DNA of 64,000 nt from Schistocephalus solidus (taxonomy: Eukaryota > Platyhelminthes > Cestoda > Diphyllobothriidea > Diphyllobothriidae). The DNA is taken from the NCBI GenBank assembly GCA_017591395.1, contig WEDG01008947.1, positions 1 to 64,000 of the forward strand, written 5' to 3'. The position numbers and the translations under genes were made by a program. The notes beneath the pieces were generated by a model. It did no database searches and was not told where the DNA came from. It worked only from the letters and a program-made list of their open reading frames with translations. Numbering within the stretch: the stretch's first letter is position 1; every line of letters starts with the position of its first letter. This document shows positions 1-13,000 of the stretch, one piece after another.

Positions 1-769
1 TTAAAGTGATGGATGATGCTTGTCCAACTCTTTAGACCATTCCCACCTCCGTTCCTCTAGTTAGACAGCAGCATAAAACGCATGGGGTGGATTTGTACCT
101 AACAGGACTGTGAGCATGGCTGATCTAACTGGTCTTGATGTCGTGAATTTTACCTCCTCACGCGTCATAGTTGGTGGCAGCGGGTCTATACGACTCGATC
201 CACCCTCTCTTCTGGTGATAAAGACCGAATACGAAAGGTCCAAAAGTCCCTTCCATGTTTTAGAGAATTGTGTCGAGCCAATTTTTAATTTATTACTCCT
301 TTGATGTCTACAGATAGACAATGGCTGTGGACCGACTGCAGGTGGCAGGCGACGAAAAACGTACAGAAATCGCCTAATTAGAGATGGCAGGAGACATCAT
401 TGCGATGTCTTCGCGAATGTGGCCCGTCACATTCGAAAACAAGTCTGCGTGCTACACTAGAAAGATAGATTCGAGCCAGTGGTGGTAAAAAATATTTAGC
501 TTTCGATTGTTTGCCACGCCCATAGCCCAATATTCAGGTTCTAGATAATATCGAACGATCTTAGGTCACTTCAGCCGTCTTTGCCCGCTGGCCTAGCCTC
601 ACCCACGATTTTGCCGCGTCGTGTGCTGACTGTCTCCAACGGGTCACGCGGTTGATAATTTGGTCCAGCGTGGTGGCCAGATCAGGACACTGCAGCTGTT
701 ATTAAGAATGCATCTTCACAAAAATGCCACATATAAAGGTAGTGGTGACACGCCTATGCACAAGTTCAC

Positions 770-1030
770 GCCGAGACAGCCATCTACGCCCGATCTCTCC
801 AGTTTTTTTCTCTCCTTCATGTCACCGGATTCATGTTTGTGATGAAAGAGTGAGCCCGGCAGACGCAGCGCAAGTCTACCATCATTATAAACTGCATAAC
901 CCGCAAGTAACCGTCTCACCACTCTATGGGGCATATGGTGGATATCGCCCGCAAGTCATCGTCCACAAGTCACCGTCTCACCACTCTATGAGGCACATGT
1001 GGATATCGTCCGAACCGACGGTCGAACTGT
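770..1030 (+). repeat. Dispersed repeat family A copy with internal tandem duplication
   Basis: This matches the 3' part of the family seen best at 57760-57960: a run of gcgcaagtctaccatcat, then an ACTGCATAACCCGCAAGT-like segment, then a clause ending in gacggtcgaactg. A 46-50-bp piece around ccgtctcaccactctatg occurs twice, at 911 and 973, a period of 62 bp. The other copies have it once, so the duplication is local. The nature of the family is unknown; I see no coding capacity. Confidence 0.6.
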
Positions 1031-1384
1031 TGAAAATAGTATGTATACCACTTGAAGGATCGTCCTCAGCCAACCCTAGTCGAAATCGCCTATTTTTCAC
1101 TCAGCCAGGCATTTTCAATCGCAGAGAAGGAATCCCTTGACGGACGTCAGGCGCATGTCGATGGAACCATAAAAACGCTAAGGTTTCCAAAATATACCGG
1201 CAAATCGTCGATCAAGGGAAATTTTTCATCTCTATTCTCAGCTTTGCCATCAAATTCGTTCATAGGTTTTAAAGACTGCCGTCTTTGCTCGCACAAGGAA
1301 TGAGTTCTTCTGAAAAGAGACAGTCTAAAAATTTAGTTTTTCCCTGCATTGATGGATAAAACAACTGGTTTTGCGACCTTTTTA

Positions 1385-1675
1385 AACCACGTTCACCTTA
1401 TGTTGGCCATAACACCTTAGCGCGAACAGATTGATGTCGTCAAAATACTTGTGCAAATTCGACATCGTTGCAGATGCGTGCACGGCTTTTGCGAATCCAT
1501 CCAATATCGTACTTAAACAAGATTGATGACAGGATGCAATCTTTTCGTACACCATGCTGAATATCCAACGGATGAAAGAGTTGTAGACCAGAACTCGTGC
1601 AGTGATGTACCAGTAGTGGTTCTTGATCCCAGTGCGACTTTCTGACACACAATGTAGTCCTGCTAGTTTTCACAT
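1385..1675 (-). mobile_element. LINE (RTE-like) reverse-transcriptase remnant
   Basis: On the minus strand one frame reads HGVRKDCILSSILFKYDIGW followed by a VEFA motif. This matches the RT block that in flatworm RTE-type LINEs runs GVRQGCILSPILFNY...IDWI...VEFA. The adjoining DDINLFA (for the usual YADDIALLA active site) is in another frame, so at least one frameshift separates the two catalytic blocks. This is a short, dead fragment of a non-LTR retrotransposon; no 3' end or target-site duplication is visible. Confidence 0.65.
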
Positions 1676-4600
1676 GTACATCCGGTAAATAGAACCTGCC
1701 GCAGGGTCAAATTGGAGTAAAAGTTTAATTTTAAACGCACAATACTTTCTTTCAAGAGTAAGCGACGAAAATATTTGTCTACTGAAGGTATTTTATTATT
1801 ATTATTTGGCTGTCAGGAGTACTGAACTCCTATCCGCTCTGAGAAGACGACTCGCCTAATCAAAGCAAGTCTTGTAATCATATAATAGACTTTCCAAAGA
1901 TCCGTACCCTCCTGCGTTTTCGTTTGCATCCATGCCCATGTTACTAGTTGCCATAATCTTGCATTCCTTTACTGGCTACCGAGGGTTTTAGTTGTATTAG
2001 CTTTGGAAGTTTGCCCTTCGTGCTCTTCGGTGACCCTTCAAGCTTTCCTTTCTCGCCTTTTGTCAAGCCATATGATTAGCAGCGTTTCTGCGATGTTTCA
2101 TCTATCGCAAGCGATCGGTGATTCCATTGCACAAACAATGCATGTTGATGGCTTTCCCGTGACCTTGCGTATAGTGAAATTCACTTGCGTTGCGTCTACC
2201 CTACTTCTTTCTTCTCACACCCAGCGTGTTTCGCTGTCAAATAGTGCTAAAACGACCGTCTTTGCGTGTCATGCATGACGTGATCTCTACTTTCAGCTCG
2301 GGTATTTCAGAGCTCACAACAGTGATTTGTGCTGTAAAGACCATATTGAGAAGGAGCCATTGCAGCCCAACTGTCAGTCCTGAACAAGAGCAGCGTGCGC
2401 TTTCGAGTGACGATTTTCCAGGCCAACACCCCTGGTGTGATATTTTCGAAATTTATTTTAGCACGCGGGGGGTCACCCTAGTATCCGTCTCTCTCTCTCT
2501 TCTTTCTTCTCTCTCAAATTTTTGTAAATTTTACTTTAGAGATTACAGATAGTGACTTAACTCCTAAAATGCACAAAATTTTGAGGGAAAATTCGTGTAA
2601 CCCGGAATCTGTCATCCTTGCATCCCAGCGGTTCACTGATACTTAATAGTGTTCCCGAGCCCAAACAACCTTCCGAACCACTCACTCTGGTTTATTATGT
2701 CAACTAAGATACTGACTTTTGGTACAGGTTCGAGGAAAATATATCGAAAAAGTCTTTGCTGATCAGCCATCTGCATCGGTTAGCGGGAATTTTTTGTGCC
2801 GATAGTTTTAGCTTCCCAGTGCATAATAGCCCATAAAGACGGAAATTTCAGCGTAATGAATGTCCTTTCCAAGATGTAGGCACTTACGGGTCTCATAGTG
2901 GTGCTGGTGCGTAATCATGCCCCTAAAAGTTTATCTTTTCCAAAGGCATTTTGCAGGTCGATGTAACGGGATATACTGCGTGTTTCCCATGTAATGAATT
3001 GTACAGGTCTGCCCCGCGAGAACGGATATGAGCTCGAGTTTAGTTTTTATGGCGTCTTCCAACGTTTTGTTTGTCTACCCCTTATCTGTCGTGGGCCAGG
3101 ATCGGCCTCGGCATGGTGATATCGCGGACGATTTCTCTGCCAGTTTCGGTTGGGTTATTTGAAAATTAATATATTTTGAAATTACACCTTCTACTGAATA
3201 TATCAAGTAGATATTTTATTTTCACAAAGTAGAAAAGGCCCTTGAGAACGCAGATGCTCACTCTTGTGTATTCACCCTGAACACTCATTTTGCGATTACC
3301 AGACCCTCCTAGTGAGAACAAGCAAAGACAAAAGAAGTTTCCTTCTACTGTACATCTTCGGGAGAACTGTCAAGTATTTAAATCCTTACGATCTGTGAAT
3401 GAGGCATTCGGTCTTCCGTCTGCTAGACTGAATAGCAGTCTGCTTTGACACCCTTCCTTCATGTCTTTTTTAGCCTAACATGGGAAATACAAGTAAGTTT
3501 TGCGTCTCTTTTAGTTTCTATGACAGTCAGCGCTATTTGCTTCCGCTTCGCTTGTTTCGCTTTTTATGTGGATCAAAATAGTTTCTCAATTGACTCACCG
3601 CCACTGACCTCACAGGATGGATTTGTCTCAGTGGGCGCTGTCCTTGTCCAGTTAAGCAGCGCTTTCACGAGTACAACTCACTGATTGCCATGAAAACCTT
3701 TTGGTTTTTTCTCCCTTGCTTCTGTGATCCTTCATGGCTTTCAGAACCTTATAAATCGCAATTTTCCAGCCGTTGGACAGCATCAGCTTATTCGTATCTC
3801 CAGGTTCTGTTATATTCGCCAGCACTATACCTGTTGTAAGTCCGAAATTTTATCCAATTACGGTAGGTAAATGAAAGCTGGAAAGCTGACTGGGCCTGAG
3901 CGTTCGCGCAGAGTTCTCTTCATGGCACCTTTCGCCCAAATGTGGTCATCAAAGGACAGCGGTAAAATATGCGTGCAGTGGGTGATAGAGAGGAGGGTCT
4001 AGAAAGTGTACTGTCTGATCACTTTTGCTGTACAACCAAAAAGCTTGATTCGAAGAGCTGGAGACAATCTGGGACACGTCAGCTTTGGTCACCGTGTTTG
4101 CTGCAGTCATTACGGGTGGTTGCGGTCATCATCCTTGTCATAGTATTATTAATAATAATCCTCAGCAGAGGGTGGCCTGCATTGATTTCTCATAACTGTG
4201 AGACGCAACTACGTCTTTATATTTTATCTTGGGTTTGCAGTTATGCAGCCTATGCTGTCAGTTTCACGGCCACTAGCACGAATTAAAGGCAAACGTACAA
4301 CTTTCTGATGACGACTTATACAGCAGCAAGGACCATTTCTTTGTCTCTGTCTGTGTTGATATTACCTCTCGAGTACGACTAAACACTGTGTCCTCCAGCC
4401 GTTAAATTTGGCTTCTAGGAGACACCTAAAGACGCATTAAACCATTCTCGACATAGTCACACAGGTATAGTCTTCAGCCCAGCTTCGCCACTGTTTTTAC
4501 GCGCCAAACACGACGTTTAGGCCATGCGTTGTAAGCTCGTATCTGCTGTGCGCAGGGGACACCTTGTAGGCTCCAGGAATGGCTGGGGTCAGTATAAGCT

Positions 4601-6132
4601 TCACCGACCCTTTCCAGTTTTATTGATCGTCATTGACGATGATATGGGACCTCCCAAGATGACAAAACGCCCCTAGAAGACGTGTTGCCAAACGATCGTT
4701 TTCAGTAAGTTATCAGTTGATCGCATTTGGACGCTATAGCTAACACGCATCTACGCGGCAACTAAGGTTACACCTGTGTGAATCGATCATCTTGTTTTAT
4801 GCACAGCGATAAATCTCGCACAAGCTGCACTTCTGTTGCGCTCCAGCGGACACCTACCTGCCAACTGTAACATCCGTATTTCGCACCCTTCTCACATACA
4901 CTTCACACTACAGGTGTGTAGAGTCAAGGCCACTGTATCGCAAGCCTACTTTACCCACGGAGACAAATTCCAGAGCTCAAATTTCAAAACCCACAAGCGC
5001 CCCCTACCGTCCTAGGTGTCATTAAAATATTGCCGGTCCACACATGCTAATAGGCTAACCGGTGACAAGATATAACGCGTCAGTCAAGTAGCCAAGGCTG
5101 GTGTGTTCACCATCACTCATGATCTGTTTTCATGATGAAACTGTAAAATTGTAAGTAGCATTTTGAAGTCGTTTTGCGACCCGCAAACCGCAGAATACGA
5201 TCGCAGTGTTTTCAGTCAGTGCCAAATGTGTTTAATCTAACGCCGGTAGATATACTTCAATGTCTTTTTAACATCCTGATCCTAAACCCGGTCGCAAATT
5301 GACCTATCACGTTTATCTATCAGGTTATCAGCTAGTCTCGAGGTTTACCAATGGGAAGAATTTCCTTCCCCTTAAGCCCACATTCTGATGAAGCGTTTGC
5401 AGTCCTGATTGTGCCAAATACTAACTCGCAATTCCTGCTTGTCCCTTTCTGAAGTTCTTCTCTTGTGATCCCTTTGCCTGTGTTGCTGACCGGATTTCGC
5501 TCCCCTTTCTATACTTTCGCGTCTGCTCCACCTCTTAGACACCCATCTTTCAAAGTCTACTCTTTTTGGAACCCTTCGTCCCCTTTCTACGTTCTGGACT
5601 TCTTCGACTCGCTGTTTCCCCTATCTCCCCTTCAGGCTTTTGCTGAAGCCAATCCAGTGTGTGTCTATGGTCCAAAGTACCGTCCATGCCACTTACGTGA
5701 TTCTAATTCTCCACCTTTGAGCATGCGCAATTTTTTCTATCACCACCAACAACCCCAACTCGATCGTCGGCCTGCTTGGTCGCATTCTCGCCTTAGTTTC
5801 CCTGATGTGTTCTACGGCTGTGTGTTTGTTTCCGCCTCGGCCGCTGCAGTCTAATGTCCTACGCTCAGGTCGTAGCCACGGTCGTGTGGTCGTGCCTCTC
5901 GCTCGACGTGAGGCGCGAAAAGGTTTCAAAGCCCGTGGTTCTTGGCGGCGCGTCTGTATGTACGTTTGTTTTTCTCCTCGTGTGTGTGTCTGCGTATGTG
6001 TGCTAATGCGCCCCAAACCACCCCAGTATTCGCTTAACCGGTTGTGCCACCTCAATCTCTGATGGTTGCAGTGGCGAGGCTGTGTGTGCGCTGTGAGCAT
6101 ATTGCGACACGCAATGGGTGCTTGCACACGCT

Positions 6133-6139
6133 TATATAA
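6133..6139 (+). promoter_or_regulatory. TATA-like motif upstream of the RhoGEF start
   Basis: TATATAA lies about 280 bp upstream of the proposed ATG at 6421, within a TG- and CT-rich stretch that differs in composition from the flanks. It is a plausible core promoter element for the downstream gene, but one short AT motif is weak evidence and transcription may start much further upstream. Confidence 0.25.
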
Positions 6140-6420
6140 TCGATATCTTGTCATTTCGGCTCGTATGCGTCTGCAATGCCATGTGCGAACGTTCACCTCC
6201 GTCTCGCTTAGTCTCTCTCTCCCCTCCCCCTCTTTCGTGAGTGCGAACGTGCGCTCCGCACTCGTCTTGCGAATGGCGACATGCTTTTTCTCGTGATTCA
6301 CACAAAAATTGCTTCACCTCTCAGCTTGTGTGCGCCGTACTGCGGGATACAGGGACGCACGTACGATCGCAAACACAAGGAGCTGAGAAGTGCGCCATTT
6401 CAAATAGCACAACTTTTACA

Positions 6421-7092
6421 ATGTCATCATCACCGCCCCTATCCACTAATGCTGCTGCTCCCAGCGCCACTGCAATCTACCAGAGAGTCAAGTCTATGCT
6501 CCTGGAGTTTGTCTCTAGTCAGTCATCAACCTCTTCTTGTATCACTTTTCAGAAGATTGAACAGTTTCTCGACTCCGCCACAAGCATCGGAAACCAGATC
6601 CAGGGCTTTGTGGGCGAACTAATTGACGTCAGCCGGTTTGCAAGGATAACGACCAATGGCTCACCAACCACCGCGTCACCGGATTACCACTTTACCTTCT
6701 TTCCGGAGCGTGTGGAACAGTTCCAGCGCCGAAGACGCATGCTGCTGAGACAGTTATTGGTCTCGGAAAGACGCGGTCTCCGGATGCGAACGGATCTGCG
6801 AGATTCCAGCGCCCATATCTTGTCGGAAGGAAAATGCGACACTTCCACCACCACTCATACTTCAGTTCAGCTTTCCAATGGGGACTCTAAACCAGCTCTC
6901 TCCTCGGACATGGAGGCCCACTTCAGTTCTCTGGATTTACCGATCGATCGACTGACTCAGATAATCGCAGTGGAACAGGTACTTGTGCAACTGTCGGAAA
7001 CGCGGATTGGATTTGAAAAATTGTGGAGTGAATTTGTCAAACGTCTCAAGAGCTTGCAGACTGTACACCGGTTCGAGCTTCGTTTTACTCGA
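6421..7092 (+). CDS. RhoGEF exon 1 (N-terminal helical region)
   Basis: Encodes 224 residues starting MSSSPPLSTN, then an amphipathic helical region (IYQRVKSMLLEFV, QFLDSATSIGNQIQGFVGEL) and a basic RRRRMLLRQLLVSERRGLRMR stretch. It ends with FELRFTR, followed by a GTACGT donor in phase 0. The region resembles the region preceding or forming the spectrin repeats of Dbl/PLEKHG4 proteins but has no diagnostic motif by itself. Confidence 0.75.
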
Positions 7093-10000
7093 GTACGTCC
7101 TTCTCTGCCTTCAAACTTTCTTCTGATTGATTTAATATTCGAGTGACGAAATATTTAGTTTATCGGAGCTTTCACACATTATCTTTTTACCTAGGATTAC
7201 ATAGTTCCAAGCTGCAAGGATATTTAGTCAGATTGGACTTGCATCCCCTTTATGATCGCCGTTTTTAATGAACTGGAAACTCAACCCATTATAAGATTTA
7301 TGCGTCTGATCATGGTCTCAATAATAAGGATGTACTATCATCAGCAGCAGCACTGGCATAAATAAGACACAAGTGATACATATGCATATATGCACACCTA
7401 TAATATAATCGGAAGAACCTAACCTCTACTTCATGAACCAAGTATAAGCAAAGGTCGCCTTGAAAAAGCTATTTCAATCGCAATTTCCTAATCTACACAG
7501 CCTTCCCTGCACCTCGGGCGCACAGCTTTGTCTTATTCAGTTTGCCTTGTCCACTGACTTTTCGTAAAGACACGGCGAATTAGGTAGAGGAGGATGGGGG
7601 CTTAAAACTTGAAACATGGGCTATTTTGCACTACTGGCATGAGCTTGATGCGTCTTGTCACTAGGGTTTTCGTTGCTCTTACTGGCAACGATTGCCTCTT
7701 AATTATGCAGCAACTTGCTACACCTAGACCTGCCCCTGGACATCGTTACGATGATTAGCATATTCTGCCTGTGGATGAAAAACCCCCATAGGTTTTCCAT
7801 TTTTTCTTTATAAACTTTAAATCTCATACTCGGCTCATTATGGCCTCTCCCTAGTGTTAGGAACCAGCTCCCTGGCCAGTGTCTGCCTCTGTTAGTAATT
7901 TCTCAATTATATTGATTGCCACGATGGGTGATATATCGGCGCTGTGTAACACGTTTTTTTTCGGTAAACAACGAGACCCGCACGGATGATTTTGAGATGC
8001 GCAGCTCGAACATAATTTCAGTTCTAGTATTCAGAACAGGCTTCAGCACCGACCTTATGAATCGCATTTCTGCCGAACTGTAAAAATGTCATTTTAAGCT
8101 CACGTGTTTAAATCTCAACCCTCATACTCGACACCTACTGCCTAACGTTTGGATTGGGATTATGGTTGTGTTTTATTCTTTCAACTTGTTCCGTTGTTCG
8201 AATTTTGTGTTTAGTTAAATAGTACATGGGAGGTTATCAGGCAAGCATATTGAAGGAACTATCTGAAGTCGACTACTTTTGGTGGACAGGTGTAATACCA
8301 TAGGTTTCGGATAGTCTGTGTCACTGAAATTCACGTGCGTTGGCTGGGAGAGGGACGAGTCATCGACCTTCAGTTCGGATTGAACACCTAGGCCCTTCAC
8401 TGTAGACAATCAAAGACATCTTTAAACTATGGGTATGCCTTAGCTGTGGTGACTTGGAAGATTACCAACCGGCGGGCTAACCCGGTCGCTGTGGATCGAA
8501 GAATGGGTTGAAATGAATGCTTCGTACTGTATGTGGTTCGATAACCCCTCACTGAAATCGTATTCGAATTTAGTTAGGGACCTCACGAACCATTGGGTCC
8601 CTACCTTTCCAGTCTCGTTGACTTTGCCTTGATTTTTGGAAACGACGCTGTGTGGAAAGGGCATGAATTAAATTATGCGAAAGTCTGTTTTGCTTCAAAC
8701 AACTTCACGCGCAAGTCACCATTGTGCTCTCGGAATCAGTGATGGTTGTTATAGCTTGGAGTTAACTATCCTATATGTAAGTTGAGTATGTGTGTGGGTT
8801 TTGTCGCAACTTTTAGGCGTGGTATTAAGGATGGGTGACATTTTAGTCGGGGTCATTCTGTCTCAACTCGTCACCTACCGGCCTAGAGGGTCAGCCAAAC
8901 CACCTGCGAATCCATCGCACGGAGGCTGGTGAACCGGTGCCTGGGGCTCCGACATACAGTCACCGCGCCCGCCTCCACTGCCCTCACTGCTCCCGCACAT
9001 TTAAACACCGCATGGGCCTATTAGGACACATGCACCTCCACGACAACCTGCGGTAAACCACCGGAGGCTAAGCCACATCAGCGCACACCATCTACACTAA
9101 TACATAGACAACACCCGCACAATCATCATAATCTACCTGATAAAATCAAGGTCTCCTAGAAACCGTGGCTTGGAAGGCTAATAATCTGACGCTTACACCA
9201 GACCACGCCGTCGGCCCAGTGTATTTGCTGTGTGTGTCGAGTGGCTGACCAGTGGACTGGGAGTCAGATTGCGATGGCTCCTCCATATCCCCTGAGTAAG
9301 TGAATCCTGGTGTGTGCGTTATGGGGTCCAGGTCGTGCTGTGGCGCGCGAAGACGGGTACGCCGACCGTCAGCCAATGCGCCCACTCCCACGTCAGACAA
9401 CGAGCCTTTTGCGCTACCTCTGCTTAAGTAGTTCATACATAATTCGGATCCATGACTCCATGACGCCCAGTTTTTACTTTGTGAATCGCCTGTCCTTACT
9501 TGCGAAGCTTAAAGTACCAGTTCAAAGGCACCCTTCGGATACTTAATCTCATCAATTTTGTGCGCCTTCATAGAAAGTTGCACGAAACACATTTCGGTGT
9601 AAAACCCGGTCTGCGCATAGGTGACTGTTCGGCCTTCGCGAGCGCCGGCGTCCACTGAGTGCCCCACGAGGTGGACGCAACACCGGCAACTTGTGCGTGA
9701 ATTAGTTTATAGTGGGACAGACTTGCGCACCATCTACCTCCCTCGCCCATTAGATCCTGATGTGAAGACCACCGAAACTGGGTTCGGGTGCAGTGACTTG
9801 CAAAGCTAAACAACCGTCTGCTCGTGCCACACACACACGACCTGGCCGCTATAGTATGTACCAGGTTTTCACAAAGGAGTGACTCCGATCTCACCTGTCA
9901 TAAGAAGGAGAAGCCAGCGAGCCTGACTCCAAGTCCGGCAGTCAGTCATTCCACACAATAAAGACCACGAGGACTGAATTACCCTATCAGTTAGCAACTT

Positions 10001-13000
10001 TAAAAGTCAGGACTCTTAACGCGTCGTAATATATTCAATCTCATCGGACTTGTTATAGTAAGGAATGCGCTGATGCGCCATGACGATGAATTCACGCATA
10101 CATTTTTGAAGGTTCAAAAGACGATTTGGCGAGCAAACGTGCTGCTTTCGATAACTTCTCTTCAGGTCAGTGCAGTTATAGAGAAACGTTCGAACGTAGT
10201 AGAAATTTAAAACATGAAATCGATAATGTTCGTCCGTTTGTGGGTTATGTGAGAGGTGTGCATAGAGGAAGGATGATGAGAAACTGTGTTAGGCGGTAGT
10301 GAGCGTTTAGTAGAGCCGTTCTAGGGGAAAAGGAAGAGATGGCGCGAAGGAATGCATGCAGTTAAGCGACCGTTGACCATGCTAAGCGCGGAGCTTGTAC
10401 GAGGCTCTTTTGTGCGCACAAGATAGTCGATTACCTCTGTGAATTCCTGTAGACCAGTGAGCAAGAAACAGGAATACCGAAAAATGCACTCAACGAATTA
10501 AATGTGCAGCTCCTTTTTGACAACCAGCTATACAGACAAATAGGCGGCGTTACTATGGGCTTGCCACTTAGACCTCTCTTAGCCGATGTCTTTGTGAGCA
10601 AGCTGGCGAAATTTCAGCTGCGCGACCAGATCAATAAACTAAGACACCACGGCGTCTACTAGCGGCAGCAGAAGCGACTGCCATAAGGTTGAAGAAGTCG
10701 GTCTTGTGCACGCAAAGGAACCTCGTACAAACTCCGCGCTTAGCATGGTCAGCGGTCGCTTAACTGCATGCATTCCCCGCGCCATCTCATTCTTCCTTTT
10801 CCCCTAGAACGGCTTTACCAAGCACTCACTGCCGCCTAACACACTGTTTCTTATCATCCTTCCCCTATTCCTACCTCTTGCATAACACACTTACACAAAC
10901 ATTATCCATACGCTGTTATTCCCGTATCCTATAAGTAGGGCAAAATAAGTAATCTCAACCTAAATTTCCGGAAAATCGCAGGTTTTTAGTCGCGTTTATT
11001 CATGATGTGCAAGTTTTTGTTGTTGTGCTCTTGATGACTGTTAACCTACAGTAGCTCTTCCATATTTACAGGCAGTACAAAGTTGCAAACATTCAGAAAG
11101 TGTCCATGTCAAAATACCACACAAGTAAAAACTATTGTTGCCTGTTCAGTGCGGAGGGAGAATAGACCCCGAAGTGTTTTAAAGGGCTGGCTGTAAGTGA
11201 TAATGTTGGGATTTATGGTTTTTGTCAAACATTGGGCAATAAAGCTTTCTCATAAAATCAAAAAGTTGTGTCGGCTGTCACCATCTCGCTTTGTAGCGAG
11301 TTCCATGGTTGGACTACTCGTCGGATAGATAAATATTGTCTGAGGCCTTGTCGCGTGCGTTCATTTCTGACTTTGCACTGACGTTCGCGCAAATGAATTG
11401 CGCATGCAAACTCAAAGCGGTCCGCTGGTCGGTGTCAGCAACTATGGCCATGGATAATCTGGAATGTGCAGAGCAGATCACCCCTTAAGTTGGGAATAAA
11501 TCCAACTTTTTTAATTTACCCTAATACGATAAATCCTTAAGACACTCGGCCATCTTCTTGTCCTGTGCTGCACCTTTCCAAGCAGGTCAATATCTTTCCA
11601 CATTCATAGTGTTCGGGCTAACATTCCGTAATCCAAATGAGGTCTTGCGAAGACGTGAAAGATTTTTCTGACGAACTCCAGAATAAATATTTTGAACGCA
11701 CGTCTACTCCATTGCACCGTACTAATTACCTCCTGGGCTGCCTATTTCGAATGCAGTCGTCCACATACCCAGCTTCTTGTACGTTTCCACTTCTGTCTGT
11801 GAACTGCCATTAAAAAATACCGGTGTACTGAAGATACGTTTTGACCAACGCTAAGCTTTAGGAGCAGGCATTTTGATACATTAAACTTTAGAAGCCACTT
11901 GGTCGATCAGATACTCAGGTTGTCCATTTTCGAGTGCAAAGTTTTTGCATCGTCAGCGAAGTTAACTAAAGCTATTTTTTATATCGTGGGCAAATATGAC
12001 AGCTTAACCATCCAATTCCCCGATGCAGTCATTCATATCTTAGCGATCAATGTATGCATTTAATCTGACCTGCGTAGCTGCAGCAACTGCAGCTGCAGTA
12101 GCTTTGGGGCAGTGGGCAATTCCAAAACCTAGTCCCGAGCACGCCGGAGAGCGAGACCGCTGCGTACAGACGGAAAAGTTATGCCAGATCACTCACTGTG
12201 TCCAAACCCATCACGCAGTGGTTTGGACGCTGTCTTGCCGTTGGATCACAGTGGGTGTTGGAAAAAAATTTGATGCTTCATTGCTCCTCCGATGGTTTTA
12301 TTCCTGTTAGACGGATTACTTCTCTTAGTTAGCTTCATCGTGTTAGTTGGTCCACTTTTCTGGATTGTTCAGCATTTCACAGATTTTCCTGATTTAACCC
12401 TTCTCTCCTTCCCCATCTCTGACTTAACTTTTTTAAATAAGTTAGGTTCGGCAAACGTACGTTGTCGGTTATTCCTCCTTAGGTCTGTACAGCGAGATAA
12501 CTTTGGGTAAGGCAGTGGAATTAAAACAGTCGATTAGCAATAGCTATGCAGGAGAAGTTTGAGGGCGTTCAGATGTCAAGGGGGTTATATTCTAGTTCTA
12601 TCAAGGGCTGGAAGAGGAGGAATGGAGGGAAGAGGGTGTTTGGCAATGGACTATATATCCGTTTCGTCGCTGGGACGCTACGTAGCAGGACGCAAGAATG
12701 AACATGTTGGGCTCATCTTGGACCAGTGGAGCCTAGCATAGTATAAATACTATGCTAGCAGAGGGCTGGGTTGGCTTACCGTATGGCTATTACCTTAGTC
12801 GTCGCAATTATCTGCAGGCGCAGGATAAATATGAAGTTCAGACTGACTGCACAGGGGGAGGGTGTACCGTCGATCGCGATGGTAGGTTAAGGCAGTTGCT
12901 ATTTTTGGTCTTACTCCGCCATTTCTCCACCATTCACAATCTTTAACGTCATCTGCGAGGTAAAATACAAGTATGAGCACTTGGCCTGCGCTAATTGTTC

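Larger units (their letters stand above)
1..6420. other. Upstream region of the RhoGEF gene, no coding gene seen
   Basis: No convincing coding exon is visible on either strand. The stretch holds a LINE reverse-transcriptase remnant near 1.4-1.7 kb and a copy of a dispersed repeat near 0.8-1.0 kb. From about 1.7 to 5.4 kb I see nothing recognisable. From 5.4 to 6.4 kb the composition changes to pyrimidine- and TG-rich DNA, which makes spurious long open frames on both strands. Non-coding 5' exons of the downstream gene, or exons for an N-terminal Sec14-like domain that relatives carry, could lie here or further left, but I could not identify them. Confidence 0.5.

Noticed and set aside
5465..5854. 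A 129-codon open frame on the plus strand
   Set aside because: Pyrimidine-rich DNA gives Ser/Phe/Pro-rich translation; no domain seen, no good start context.
5693..6301. A 202-codon open frame on the minus strand
   Set aside because: It lies in a TG/CT-rich low-complexity stretch just upstream of a + strand gene, is rich in Arg/His/Thr from repeat translation, has no family-like motif and no splice partners.
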